DNA from: Penelope pileata
Lineage: Eukaryota; Chordata; Aves; Galliformes; Cracidae
NCBI GenBank assembly: GCA_013396635.1
Contig: WBMW01001708.1
Span: forward strand, 1,783,984 to 1,847,983
Length of the DNA stretch: 64,000 nucleotides
Reading direction: 5' to 3'
The notes under the pieces were generated by a model. The model saw only the letters and a list, made by a program, of their open reading frames with translations. It made no database searches and was not told the DNA's origin. The position numbers and the translations under genes are program-made. Shown piece after piece: positions 1 to 12,864 of this stretch (position 1 is its first letter; every line of letters begins with the position of its first letter).

Positions 1-3000
1 AAAGGTTCCTGAGGGAGGCTGGCCTTTCAGAACGTTTGAGAAATGGAGTTTGGTGTGGTCTCTTGTCCTGGACAGGGAACAGGAAAAGTTTGGATATTGA
101 TACAGTATTTTTCCCCAACTTTAAAATGCAGTTTTTAGCAGGAGTGCCTTGGGATGTTCTGAACCGCTGCAGATTCGGTCTGGGCTGATCCAGTCAGCTC
201 CCATTACTTTTCAGTAGCATTTCTGTAGCAGTGAAGGGAGCTTCCTGGGGCAGATACCCATGAGGTGCACCCATGTTTTGTCCTGTGCTTCTTGCAGGGC
301 TGGTGTATGAAGAGTAGAGAGATGTTGCCACAAGCACGTTGGGATTTGGAATGTTCCTCAGTTGCTCCAAAATCCTCTGGGTGCTGTTGCCATCTAGCAT
401 ACGTTAGAGGAGCCTGAATATCCTAACCTATCATGGCAGGACAGGAAGCAGTGGTTAGCTTTTGGCTTTCACTGTTCCCCTGTCCTTGGTGATCCTGGCC
501 AATGGAGTCAGGAGGGTGAGCTGATCCCATCACCTCTGACCTGTGCTGTTGTCCCAGGGTCAGTCTGTCGGAGCTGGTTTACCAGCTGGAGTGACCGCAC
601 GTGCTCTGCTCTCCCAATAGCTCTGCTGCAGGTACCAGCTTACTGCAATGCCACTCCTCTCTTCCTTCCACCATCTAAGTGAAGCTGACTAAAGGTCTGC
701 CAGTAGACTTTCTGCATGTGAGGTGCCTTGGCAGCCTTGACTCCTTGGCTCATGTCGCCAGGCAAGGTAACCGCAGTCCAGCAGCCAGAGCTCTTCACTC
801 GTGCGTCTCCTGCAGCGCGCCGAGAGCTTGGCAGGCAGGGGACAGCAGCTGCTTTGAGTGCTCTCAAAACCAAAGCCAATGATGTGATTGGATAGGAAGA
901 AATGGGGAAAAAGCAAGGGTGGGCTGAGCGTAATCACACAGCTTATTCTGTTTCTTCCACTTGAAAATTTCAGGCCTGGCTAAAGACCAATATTTGTAAT
1001 TAATAATCAAACATGTATTTCCCTTTAGCACCACAGTCTGCAATAGGCTGAATAACCCTGGCCTAAATATTTACTTGTGTGTGTTATTCCAAATGTCTCA
1101 AATGTTTTTGCAGACTGCTTACAAGGATTGCTTTGTCCTTTGCTGATTGTTCAGACTGAGTATTTATCAAAATCGTGCTGCCAAAAGCTGGCAGAAAGAA
1201 ATGATCCAGCTTGGTATTTAGCTTGGATTCTATAGCCAGCATTCTTACAAGGATGAGAATTGCAAAAGGAGTTTTAAATGAACATGAGTGGGCAAGGACT
1301 TGCTTCTGGTTTTCTTGCAAAAGATCCTTTGTTAGGAACATTCCCCTTAGTTGTCTTTTAAAGCTGACTAGAAGAATGCTTTGGGCAAACCCATTGCCTG
1401 AATGGCGTTTGTACACTTCACTGTTGTGATTGTGGGGACAGATTTTTTATTTTTTTTATTATTATCATCACATCAATTAAATTGTGTATATTCTTGTAAT
1501 TTGTATTTGATACATCGTTTATCAGAGAATGAATTAGAGGAATCTGAACGTGTACAGCACCTCTAGAAAAGGAACATGTTTCTAGGACCATTACACTGCA
1601 GTGAAGAAGTTGAAAAATGTTCTCTAACAGCCAGACCAGAGAGCTTGCTCTAGATGGATTCTCAGTTTAAAAAACAAAACAAAACAAAAAAAACAATTCC
1701 CTGGGGGCAAGAAATTGTTTTGGTTTTTTGGGTATTTAGCTCGTTAAAATGAATGTGGTTTGAATGTGATCCTGAAAGCCTTAACTCAGCGGAAGGCTCA
1801 CATAGCTGTAACTTGAGGCTGCTCCAAGTTGGTGATTTCTTGCTTTGGACAGAAGACCCAGCGGACAGGTTGTGGGAGGGCTGACCCCTGTCTGGCAATG
1901 GGAAACGTGCTGATGTGAACTCGTTCCTGGGAGCCACTCTGAGCACAGTGATCTGCAGAAAGAGGACGTGCTCAAATCTAATCGGTGAGCTAATTGCCTC
2001 TCCTTGAATGAGAGTTAAATTGTGTCTTGTAGTTAAGGTTAATGGGGAGAGCAAAGTCCATTCGTGTAAGCTGTGGGTTGCAGTACCTGCTAAGCAACTC
2101 TCTGCTGATATTTTCTGGCATTCATACAGGTGGAAATTGTCTTAAGCTGCTGCATGTGTTCAGCTCAGCCACGCTTGTGAAGCAATAGGGTTGTGACTGT
2201 CTTGAGAGACCAACCCTAGCTATGGTTATTTATTTGAACTGCGGCATGTCTAGAGGCTGCAACCAACATCAGGATTAAATATAATACGCTCTTTTTTTTT
2301 TTTATGGTGAAACCTGTAACTACTTCAGTGTTTGTAACCTTTATTTTGCCAGTGCTGCAACTTGGCTGTTAGAGAGCAGTCTGACCAAACTTTTTCATGG
2401 AATAGTACATCTCCAGGGCATCAGCCTGAGGACTAAGACAAATTTCCTTCATTCCTCTGTCTGTGTTGTGGTGAAAAGCAAAGTCCCTCAGCATAATGAG
2501 AAAAATGAACAGTCCAGAATTAAAGATAACAATGTAGTTATTTTTTTTCCCATCTGGTGGAGGCTTTAAAAATGGGCATCTGATTGTCATCAGTTTCTTC
2601 TATTCTTTTGAAGCTCCTTGCAGCTCGTTAGTATCCAAACTGCAAATCTGTTGCATGTTGTCTGCTCTGCTACAGGTGTCCTTGCCTTGCCACGCTTCTC
2701 CTTGTCAGGAACTTTGTTGGGCAGTTAGCCAAAGTGAACAAAGCACTCAGAAGCCAGCCAAGGAAAATACAGCTCTGAAAATACCACCTCTTCTCCAGGC
2801 ACTTGCACATTAGAATATGTAACTGTTTCTACTGATCGTTTTTAAACCAAGAGTTGACAGGCTTGGATGTAGTTGGAAAATCTATCAGGTGAAATTTTAC
2901 CTTTTTCCTTCGAAATCATAAGGAAGTTAAATTCTTCAATAAGAATAGGGCTGGGGTTAGGGAGTTGGGTGTGGGTTGAGGAGCCTTGGAGATAGAAGGG

Positions 3001-6000
3001 GGGCAGCGGGGGAGGCCCTGGTAGTTAGAGATGAGGGGTTTGTTAGCTCATGAGCATTTGCTGAAAATGGCCGCGCCTGGATGCCCACACAAAAATAGGT
3101 GCTGGTCTTGTCACTAGGGAGGCCTTGCTCCCACTGAAGCTACAGCATGGTCTTGCATTCTGGTGAAGAAGTCAGCATACTGAGCCCCGCTGCCAAGAGC
3201 GTAATGTGTCAGCAGGGATATTAAAGCCAAGGAACAGCAGCTGTGGACACTTCCTAGTGATAGGACAAGGGGTAGTGGCTCTAAAGTAAAAGAGTGGAGA
3301 TCTAGGTTGAATATTAGGAAGAAATTCTTCGTGATGAGGGCGGTGAGGTCTTGGCACAGGCTGCCCAGAGACCTGTGGATGCCCCATCCCTGGAGCTCAA
3401 GGCCAGGCTGGATGGGGCTTTGGGCAACCTGATCTGGTGGGAGGTGTCCCAGCCCACAGCAGGGGGTTGGAACCAACATGATCTTCAAGGTCCCTTCCAA
3501 CCCAAGCCATTCTGTGATTCTAAGGATTGGAGCATACTGTCTTGCCCAGCAGTTTGAGAATTGGTGGATCTGAATTAAATGGTCCCTGCGTGCTGGGGAG
3601 GTTTTAACTGGTTTGGAGAGTGCTAGAACTGCTGGGTAGGAGAAGCCAAGTCAGGAGGTTGCTGGCTCTCCTTCTGCAGCTGTTGCCAGAAGGTGACTTT
3701 CAGGTAGGTCAGTGCTTTGGGCACCTGAGTGGTTGGGAGCAAATGGGAACTATGTTAACATCCATCATTTTTGATCTGTTACAATAGTTTCCAACACAGC
3801 ATGTAAGAAATAATGGTTACAGGAGCCCAGCACCTGTGCTGCTGGCTGACCCTGGGCCTTCCACTGCTTCCACAGCAAAGGTGGCATGTGCCCAGCCAGC
3901 ACCGGGGTGTTGGCACAGCACATCCAGCCTCGGTGAGTTACAGCCAAGCCTGTTGTGGCTGAACTGGAGAATAAACACATCTTTTGGATGCAAACTCTGA
4001 AAGAAAGCTCTGGAGTAAAACCACTGATCTGACGTGGGTCAGATTGGATTGGTTCCTCTGTCTTTCTCTTTTCAGAGAGAATCCCAGCTGGTTTTCATGT
4101 ACCTCTTGGGCAGTTTCAGGCACTCTGTGCACTGATGCTCATCACAGCTGCCCTGAGGCATGTAATGCATCCTGCACTCTGGGATTCTGGCAGTCAAACG
4201 TTACAATGCTAGGAATTCCAAGTCATTTTCTGGGCCAGGGCTTGAGTTGCACGGTGTCACAGTCCCCCACCTGGAAAGGTATTTATTTAACATTACACAA
4301 CGTGAGGGCCTGCTCGTAAGGTGCATTGGCTGGGGGCACTGGGTGTGAGGATGATTATTATTTGACTAAATAATAGATAGATATAGTAAATCTGATTTGC
4401 AGCTTCAGCCTGAGCTAATAGCTCGTCAGGTTCCCCACTAACAGCTGTTTTGTGTTCTGCATTATAAAATACCATGGAAATGAGAGGCAGTGTGACAGTC
4501 AGAGCATGTAGCAGGCTTTGCTGTTGGCTTTGCTGCAGGCTTTGTCTGTGACATCAGTCGATGGGGTAACCTGGTCGTGTTTCTGTTTCCAAACATTGCT
4601 GAGAGTCCTTTGTTACTCTGCTCCCTTGCTTAAACTGGTGGGTGGGAGGAAGAGAGAGAAATGTGTGTCACAGGGCAGCCTGGGTGGGTGGCTTTGGGCT
4701 TAATGAAGAGGATTGCTGTGCTGCCACCTCTGCAGGTCTCACTGGGCATCAGGAGCTTTTATGGCTCGTGTGCTCCTGATGGTATAAAATAAGCCCAGGT
4801 CATATAACATATTTTTATACCTAGCAAGGAAGAAAATCTAGGCCAGTTGCTGCAGTTCTGTTTCGTTTCAGCATTTGTACACCCATGTAAAGGTGGGGCT
4901 CAAGCAGCGTAACCCCCCGTACTGGTAATGCTGAGTGGCACTTACTGCAGGAGGTCATAACTCGGTGTTTTCCCTTTTTCAGTGGGTGGGTTCATGCAGC
5001 TAGCAAGATGTCTGAACGAGCAATGTGATGACTTGGCCAAGAGCAGCCCAGCAGGATCTCAACTCCAAACAACCCCTTGCATTTAGCAGGGCCATGTGAC
5101 AATGTTTTCATGCCCATTGAAGCTGAGCCTGGAAACGAAGGTCGGGTTCCCTTCCTCAGGCTGTTACAGCTCTCAGTTTTCATTAGTGCTGCTGGTCATT
5201 CCTTCTCTTTCCTCGAGGAGATGTAGTATTAATGCTGTTGCTAAAGCAGCTTAAAAGTAATGGGATGTGACATTTCAAAGTACTGCTGACTTTTAGCAGT
5301 TGATGTGTTTTACAGCCTCCTGACGTTTAGCTGTGAAAACTGCCCTGTGGGCCAAGTTCTGCTCGTTTATGATGCCTTTCACAAGTGACGCCCTCTCAAA
5401 GTGGACTGGAGATGGGAAAGAGTGGAAAAACATTTAGACTTCACAGCAACAGCATGCAGAGAGTAGGGACCGAGGAGTTTATAATGCAAAGTGGCCCTTG
5501 AAAGTGACCTAAGAGCAACACCCAGGTCCAGTTGACTTGTCGTGTGTTCTGCTGTTGGTTTCCTGGTGATGTCTGGGCACCCTGAGGGTCAGTGCTCTGC
5601 TGGCCTTGTGGGCCTCCTGCTCTGTGTCTGGAGGGGAACCAGAGCGTTGTTAGTCTGTGTGAATCCTGCTTCTTCAGCGGCTCTCCTTCCCATCTCCCTA
5701 TCCCCTTGATGCTAAAATTGCTGTGACTTTCTGAAACTTACCTCAAATGACTGCAGTGAGAGTGTGTGCCTTACTGGCTGACTCCATTATACTGCCCTCA
5801 AATGGCAGCTGCCAGGCCATCCTCTGCTTGGAGAAGTGTGCAGAGCTGTGCAGAGCAGTGGCAGGTCAAAGCTTTAGTTTGCTCTCCTTACATGAGCGTG
5901 AATGCAGGATTTTCCTTTGCACTGCAGAGGATTTCTCTGCAAAGCTGCCAGGTGTTGTGCAATTTAGATAGTCTACTGCTGAGCACTGGCAACTTTTACA

Positions 6001-6627
6001 GTATGACACACATCTGTTACATTCTCCCTGTCTCACTTTCCCTTCTGCAATTGTTTCCTTTGCCATCCTCTGCTGTATCTGTGTGGAAAAGGGAAAAAAA
6101 ACCAACCTCCACTTCTGGTGAGTTTACACAGCAGGGAGGATGACTTGATGTAATGGAGCCCTGCTCTTTGCGTTTCATAGGCAGGCTTGCTCAGAACTCC
6201 CAGCAGAAGGTGGTCTGATTGAAGATGTTTAGAAATCTGTGTGAGAATAGTTAATTATTTGATCACTGGGTAACAGTCTAAAAAGACTTCTGGAAACAAA
6301 GCCACAAGACTCAAGGAGGAGCTCGTGTTCCCAAGGATTGACCTTGTGCCATGGTAATCCTGGTGTACTCTGGTTTATGCTGGGTAGAGTTTTAATTCAC
6401 ATTTTTTGTTACTCTGGAATTTTTGTTTTAATTAAAACTTAGTCTGTTAAGTGGTCTTGTCAACTGTGCTTTGCAGAAACTGCCCTACTGCTTATTTGTT
6501 TTTGTTTTGTTTTGTTTTTGAGGCTGTTCAGACAGAAACCCTGACTTCAGATGAGTCACTTCAGTGCAGTTCTCTCACCACCATGCCTGAGAGACTATTG
6601 CTGATGGTTTTTTTCTCTTCCCTTCAG
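1..6627. other. WDR86: WDR86 upstream intron sequence; one CR1 copy, no exon recognised
   Basis: I searched both strands for the missing N-terminal WD40 blades (GH...D...W-D patterns next to splice sites) and found none, so this is probably intron. The one clear feature is the CR1 fragment at 3250-3522. A G-rich stretch lies at about 2950-3020. The many short open frames show no family signature. Confidence 0.6.
3250..3522 (+). repeat. CR1 LINE, 3' end fragment
   Basis: The sequence follows the 3' end of avian CR1 elements: ggacaagggg, then attaggaagaaattcttc, cacaggctgcccagag, ggatgccccatccctgg, ggccaggctggatgggg, and the tail cccttccaacccaagccatt plus ctgtgattct. It is 5'-truncated, as nearly all CR1 copies are, and carries no functional reading frame. 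The open frames on both strands here are by-products of the repeat. Confidence 0.93.
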
Positions 6628-6763
6628 CTAGTGAATCGGCACTTGTATTCAGGAAGCGCGGACAGGACAGTGAAGTGCTGGTTAGTAGACACTGGGGAGC
6701 GAATCCAAACGTACAAGGCTCACAAGCACAGCGTTAGCACTTTGAAATACCACGCTGGGATCT
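6628..6763 (+). CDS. WDR86: WDR86 coding exon, third from the end
   Basis: The acceptor is a pyrimidine-rich tract ending in ccttcag and the donor is T|gtaagt. The 136 bases hold 45 codons plus one base. The exon begins in phase 0 with L-V-N-R and carries a WD blade (YSGSADRTVKCW), then the start of the next blade (HKHSVSTLKYHAG). Human WDR86 has the same break point just before LVNR. Confidence 0.93.
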
Positions 6764-9700
6764 GTAAGTTGCCTTTCCTCTATTCAGCAATCCTGTCTCC
6801 TTTTGGATGTTTGTCTTTGATCAAAGATTGTTGATAGAGAGTACTCTAATTTTGAAGGCTTGCAAAATTGTCACTTTTTTTTCAGCTCCAACGTGTTTTA
6901 TGTTCAGTATCAAACTTTGCTGTGCTGCTCCATGTGAGAAGCTTAGATCTTCCCTCCATATTCCACCTCCTTCTTCTGGCATGTGAAGAGGCAGTTGCTT
7001 TATTTATGTTATGAAGGGAAGTGGCTTAAATCCAGAGCTGTCTGGGGGTTGTTTGCATAGCCCTGGTTTAGCCTCACCAGCCTGATGTCTGTCAGCCTGC
7101 TTCTGCTGCTTCTGGGGACAGCAAGTGCTGCTGCTGGGGTACAGCTCTGTGCCTGCCTCTGCTGCCGTGTCAGTGCTGTCTGATGGATTGTCCTGAACCA
7201 CAATCACATCTCAAATCCTCACTGCTCCTTTCTAACAGATATTTTTTTTCAGACTCTGACTATCTCCGAGACACATTTTTTCACAAATCCTTTTAACCAT
7301 CCTCGAGAAAGTTAGGCTCAAACAGAAGTTTCATTATCTGATGCCGCCCCCATCAACTCTGCAGCTTTGTTTTTCTCCCCCTCATCCTTGCAGTGTCCCT
7401 GCCTCACAGATGCATTATTTTTTCCATAACACTCTCTTTCTTGCAACACAGGCAGTATTGCTGCATTTGTTCAGGCCTGTGAAGAACATCGTGATAGCGT
7501 CACAGAAGTGTTCATAGTGGTATTTAAGATCTCAGTTTTAAATCAAGAGCAAAAATCCTAAATGTGTCAAATGGGGGGAATTGAATTATTTCACTTAGAA
7601 TGGAATACATGTCATGGAAAAATGTCAGGGATGTGTCTGAACATAATTCAGATGCATTTTAATTCTTGAAAGAGGAAATTTCCCAATCATAGACTGTGAT
7701 TGATTGCATTCTAGTAGTGCAATTCTGTAGCAGTTGCAATTCTAATTGAAACAAGACTACAAGATACTGTTGTAAAGAAGTGATCAGAAGCACGTTCACT
7801 TGATAGCAAATAATGTAGTGTGAAATTCTAGCTGCTCACCTAGCTCAGGTGAGCTGGTGCATTCCCTGATTTTCAAAAACGTGGAGAAAATACTTTGGGA
7901 TAAATGAACTTGGTTATGGTTTATGTCACACTTGCACCAGCCCAAGAGTACGGAAAGAAGCTCAGCTGAGACGTGCTAGCTTTCTTTTAGAAGATCTTCT
8001 TTTTGCTGCTGTCTGTCTGCTCAGTACCCAAAGACTTGTTGCCTCAAAGATTTCAGTCTGAATAAGAAAATGCAGCCAAAGAAGGACAGGAAAGTTATAT
8101 TTGTGTTTCCTAAATGGCTTTATATTGTAGGGAGGCTGAACAAATCTGAGAACTAAGCCTAAAGTCATCAGAATGTGTTGCTAGTGGCTTTCCTCAGTGT
8201 GCCTGTGTAATTGCAGGCATGGGGAATATTAAAGCTGGTTCTCAGATTCATTTACTTAATGATCTTATCTTGGTTGTTTCTCTCCTACAGTATGTACACG
8301 GTCATTTAACGTTTAATTCAGTTTGCATTGCTTTTCCTGTCACAAAGTCTCCAAGGGAGCATTTAAAAGCTGTCCACTTTCCCAAGATTCTGTGAAATTT
8401 AGGTACGAAATAAAAACGAACTGTTGATATTTTTCTCTTGCTCATTTGTTTTGGAGAGGTGTGTGTATAAACATCTGTTTAAATGCTGAATCTGGGTTAC
8501 ATCAACAGCTCTCCTTCACAGCTCAGAGCTGTTAGAAGCTCCCTAAATCCAGACTGACAGTTCAAAAGATGGAAAAGATGTCTGTCAGAAGCAAAATCCT
8601 GACAGCTAAAATAAGCTGACAGCAGCGCAGTGAAAACCCCTCTTAATTGGCTCTTACTCCCTGCGTGTGTGTGATAGGTAGGAAGTGATTTCCATCAACT
8701 GGAAAAAAAACAACACCTTGTTCTGTGCTGTGCAGTGTTGTTACTGATTTGCAGAATGGGCCGGATGCTTTTTCAGGATTGTGTTGGCAGCTGAGTTCAT
8801 GCAGGCCCATATAAAACGAGGCTGATTTTTTCCCATATCCTCGTTTCTTGTACCCAGGAAGCACCCAGCCTCGTGCCCTTTAGTTTGAAGTTGGAAAGCT
8901 GACGGCAGCAGGCAGCCTGTTCTCTCATCTCTTCCTGTAGCCCTGAAGTTGCCACTGTGTTCGTTTCTTCACACGTATTCAGGAATCCAGTGCCCAGCTT
9001 CTCCCAAAAGATAAAGGGATCTGTTGTTTTCAGGCACCTCAGTTTTGGACCTCTTTTGCAGAGATGTGGCATACAAAGACCAGCAAATACATCGCTTTGT
9101 GCAGTTCTGAAATTTTTATCTCTAGATCAACTTGAGGAATTTGAGGTAGGCGAAGGAAAGTGAATGTTCTTGCAGACAGCTTATAACCCTCAAAGCACAC
9201 AGATGTGCTCCTTCAGGGGCATACAGCCAAGTGCACAGCCTAAATATCCAACACTGCCCTGGTGTTTCTGGCTGCAGCAATTCAGGGGTGTAACGTGGCG
9301 ATCCTGAAGTGCTGAGAAATTGTTCTGTGAGTGTTAAGATGCCCTGAGGAAGCCTGAGCGACAGCTAAAAGCCCCGGTTGTGCTTGATTTAGTTTAAAAA
9401 TAATAAAAATCTTGCAGTACATTTACAGTACATAGAACATAGAATACAGGAGTTATGGCCAAATCCCTCAAGTAGTTCGTGCCATACTGAAACAGAGGCT
9501 GTAGCCTGGGCCTCGAATCACTGAAAGGCTCCACTGCCTGCTGAGACCCTGAGCTGCAGGATTTAGCTGTAGAAATCTACTGCATCAAAAGAGTTTATAA
9601 AGCTTCTCTGTAAAGCTGCCTACATGTGCTGCTCTCCTCTGAAGACAGAAGATCTAATGGTGGGATTTCAGCAGAGATGGCCCGAGGTATTGATAGTAAG

Positions 9701-11582
9701 CTTTTGGGTGAAAATCGGGGGAAACACGGCATGTTTTAGTGAAGCTAGGGCCAAATCTATATGGTCAGAACGGGAACCTGGAAATTGCTACGGGAAAGCA
9801 AATGGAAGGGGAAATCCTTGAAACCACACTGAAAATGCTCATGCTCCTTTGGGAACTAGCTCTAGGGGCATTTCTGAACCCCCAGGAGCCGGCCCTACGT
9901 GGCTGCTCACAACTGGGCTGTGTGGTTGCGTTGCAGTGTTCACTGGGAGCGGTGACGCCTGTGCACGAGCGTTCAATTCCAGGAGTGGTGTCCTGCAGAA
10001 GATCTTCCGAGGACACAAGTTCATCATCAACTGCATCCAGGTAGGAGAGGGGTCCCTTCGCTGGGATTTCTTGGTTCTGATTGCTCCGTCGTGTTCGATT
10101 GGGAACTGGTGTTGCTGTTGGACGCCGTTCTGGGATAAGACGAAATGTAACAGACACAAATATCCCCAGTGTAATTTTAGAGGAGCTCCAGTGAGGATAA
10201 GCAAAACCACAGAATGAGTCCCGAGAGACTGTCCCATGTCAGTGACTGGGGGTTTGTCAGGTCAGGTTAGAGAAAGATCCCTAAGAAATGGGACGGATGT
10301 AACCGACATGTTCCGGGGCAGGGGCTGGACTCCAAGACCCCTTCCATCAGCACAGTGTGCGGTGACACAACTGGCAGTGCTTTGTGTGGAATGCAAGTTT
10401 CCTCAAACAGAGCAACATACAGCATGACCCCCCTCCCCCCAGGCGTGGTATCCCTAACAAACAATCTAGCAGCTGTTTACTGTCCTTTCTGATCTTAGTG
10501 AGGAGCTAGTGGTGATTACCACGTGCTGCCCTGTACAGATGAAATCCTGCCTTCAGCATTTATGTTTCTATAGGTATAAAGATGACAGAAGAGCTCTGTA
10601 TTGCTGTTCACCTCCCACCAGGCAAATGGAAGAGTCTCTGCTACTGGGTTACAGATTTTCTGAAAGCGAATCCAGGTCCTTAAGAAGTTGCTTACATACT
10701 GCCTTGGCTCCAGAGACGCTGTGTTTCAGCACAAAAAAGGGGAAAGCTAGCAACCCTGGTGGGCAGTGCTGAGATGGGTGTTGTGGCTTAAGTTACACTG
10801 CAGAGAGTCCTGGAGGGCAGGTTTGAATCCCTGGAAGGGAGAGGACTGAGAAGCGGTGACCTTCTTAATACGAATTTAAGTGTACCGATGGGGGGTGTGA
10901 TAAGGGGAGGGATAGATGTGTTGTTCCCACTGTGTACTGCAAAGGGAGAAAGGAAGTGGTAAGGAGAGCATTCCTGTGCACCCCCATCCACCGCTCACTG
11001 CCACTCGTTTTGGTGCTGCCTTGCTCTTCCTCTTCAAAACCGGCAGTCTGTAGCCAGCACAGAAATTCCCAGCTACAGCCTGCTGTGACACCAAGAAGTT
11101 AGTTCCCCACTGCTTTTCTGGTGAATTTAAGTTATTTATAACTCTTGCTGTGTATATTTTATGGCTCTGTGAAGTGGTTAAGAAATGAGGCCTGACTTGG
11201 TAATGTCTCTTCCCACTTCAGCAGCTTTCGTGATAATTTATACCGGCTCTTGCAATGAGCTAGCAGGTCTGAAGTGTTGGTTCAAGCTGTGTTTGCTCTG
11301 ATTTTTGAGTTGGATTCTGCAGATTCTGAGCTGTACTTTAGTGTTGTGTCTCTGTTGTTCCAGATCCACAACGAGTTGCTGTACACAGCCTCCCACGATG
11401 GCACGCTGAGGATTTGGGACATCAGGGGAGTGTGCAAGAGAAATAAGCGGCGTTTGAAGAAGGAGAGGTCTGCCCAGGGCAGGAGCTCTCAGAAGGGAAG
11501 CCTCTCTCGTCTCTTCAACAATAAGGTTGGCTGTATGGTACAGCAGGAAAATGGGGAACACGAGACCGTTGAACTAATGTGA
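6628..11582 (+). CDS. WDR86: WDR86 (WD repeat-containing protein 86), 3' part: last three coding exons
   Basis: This is the C-terminal part of a WD40 beta-propeller protein, joined from 6628-6763, 9937-10040 and 11364-11582. All junctions are GT-AG and the phases agree (phase 1, then phase 0), giving 152 residues plus a stop. WD repeats are visible in order: LYSGSADRTVKCW, then LFTGSGDACARAF with FRGHKFIINCIQ, then LLYTASHDGTLRIWD. The last repeat is followed by a tail holding SLSRLFNNKVGC. The blocks SGSADRTVKCW, FTGSGDACARAF and FIINCIQ, and the SLSRLF-NKVGC tail, match human WDR86 as I recall it. The family has no established biochemical role; WD40 propellers normally act as protein-binding scaffolds. 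The protein should be near 380 residues, so the first four or so repeats lie left of the window. The gene points toward NUB1, tail to tail. A basic stretch, KRNKRRLKKERS, follows the last repeat where I recall a proline-rich stretch in human. Confidence 0.93.
6764..9936 (+). other. WDR86: WDR86 intron
   Basis: Unique-looking intron sequence between two confidently placed WDR86 exons. I see no repeat family, RNA gene or further exon in it. Confidence 0.85.
9937..10040 (+). CDS. WDR86: WDR86 coding exon, penultimate
   Basis: The acceptor is ttgcag and the donor is CAG|gtagga. The 104 bases complete the split leucine codon (T|TG) and encode 34 further residues: FTGSGDACARAF, then IFRGHKFIINCIQ, the glycine-histidine marker of the next WD blade. 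The length and both phases fit the flanking exons exactly. Confidence 0.93.
10041..11363 (+). other. WDR86: WDR86 last intron
   Basis: A 1.3 kb intron with a normal donor (gtagga) and acceptor (tgttccag). No other element was recognised. Confidence 0.88.
11364..11582 (+). CDS. WDR86: WDR86 terminal coding exon
   Basis: The acceptor is tgttccag. The exon encodes the last WD blade (YTASHDGTLRIWDIRG), a lysine/arginine-rich linker and the tail SLSRLFNNKVGC, followed by a polar end and TGA at 11580-11582. The tail motif, the final blade and the exon phase together identify the gene end. Confidence 0.93.
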   Translation: MHNELLYTASHDGTLRIWDIRGVCKRNKRRLKKERSAQGRSSQKGSLSRLFNNKVGCMVQQENGEHETVELM

Positions 11583-11987
11583 CTGTCCAGAGCAGACTTT
11601 CCATCAGTGACCAAAGCTGAACCTTTTGTTTTCTGCACCACTGTGTCCATGTAAACCAGAGCTTGGAAAGAGATGGGAAACTGCTTTGCTGGAACCTCTT
11701 CTAGAGCCAGTTCTCTGTGGCTGTCAGAGGGACTCATGTCATGTTGCTGCCCCAGGTGACTCAGCTGAGCAGTACTGGGGTCAGGAGGGGCCGAGTATGG
11801 CTCAGGTGATGTATCTGTGGTGTGGGTGTGTCATTAAGAACTTTTATTTACGACTGCTTTTTTTTTTCCCCAAATTCTCCTTGGCAGAGAGGTGTTGCAC
11901 ACTTCCACTTACCTGGTACCTAACAAGTCATGTTGCCTCCTGTCCCTGTTGCCCGCTCGCATGCCCTCTGTTCAGCTGAATGTAGAA

Positions 11988-12864
11988 ATTAAAGGTGCTG
12001 TGCAGTGACTGAATTCAGTTTTCAAGGCTGACCTTTGGGTCAGTTGTTTGCTGAATGGACCAACTAATGCAGGAGGGTACAGCCTAGCAGGAAGGAGTGC
12101 AACGCAGGTTGGACACCTCTCTGGGGACTGGACAGAAATCAAATTGTTTTACAAATGTAGAGAACGACTCAAACCTCGGACCTTTTGTACCAGCTGTCAA
12201 GGCATAGCAGGTTGTCCTCCCAATGACCCGGTGGGTTTTCCTTTCACCTTTTCTAGATCCCACACTTCAGCAAAGGAAGCAGCAGCGGCCTCACATGCAT
12301 CTTGTGTGTGCAGCCACCTGTTTATCCCCAGGCACAGCTCCCCAGATGGGAAATTCCTTGTGTGTGTCTGCAGAGGGCCTTGTCTCAGCGTGCCAGGAGA
12401 TCACGGCACCATGTCTGTGACAGCGGCTGTGGGACATCCCTGGGGTCCTGGAACACAGCTTGACACCTCTTGGGGAAAGGTGGTCCTTGTATCCATTGGG
12501 AATTAACACGTGCTTTACAGAGGGGATCAAAATGTGAAGAATCACTGGGTGCTTGAGGAAACATTGGTTGTCTTTCCTCCTTATGTGGTTACGTGTGGCC
12601 TTGGCTTGCTAGGTTGCTAGCAGCATTGCATAGCAGTCAAATTCAAGGGTACTTCTCCCAGTCTTTTTCCAGGTTCATCCCTTTCTGATAACCACTGAGC
12701 CATGAATAAAGAAAGGTTCTTATATTTTTCTATTTGCAGATATAACCCTTTGTAGAACCAGTACAGAAGTATGTAACCACATGTTTTTATTTTTATGGCT
12801 TTATTTATTCTGTGCTACAGCAAGATAAAAATGCTGTAATTCTTTCTTAGAAGGGACTAATAAA
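11988..12864 (+). promoter_or_regulatory. Candidate poly(A) signals for WDR86
   Basis: Three hexamers follow the WDR86 stop codon: ATTAAA at 11988-11993, AATAAA at 12705-12710 and AATAAA at 12859-12864. They imply 3' UTRs of about 0.4, 1.1 or 1.3 kb. The sequence cannot decide which is used. Confidence 0.4.

Noticed and set aside
3114..3557. Open frames of 128, 71 and 68 codons around 3.1-3.5 kb
   Set aside because: They overlap the CR1 fragment and have no protein similarity. The same holds for frames at 55493-55838 and 57417-57753.
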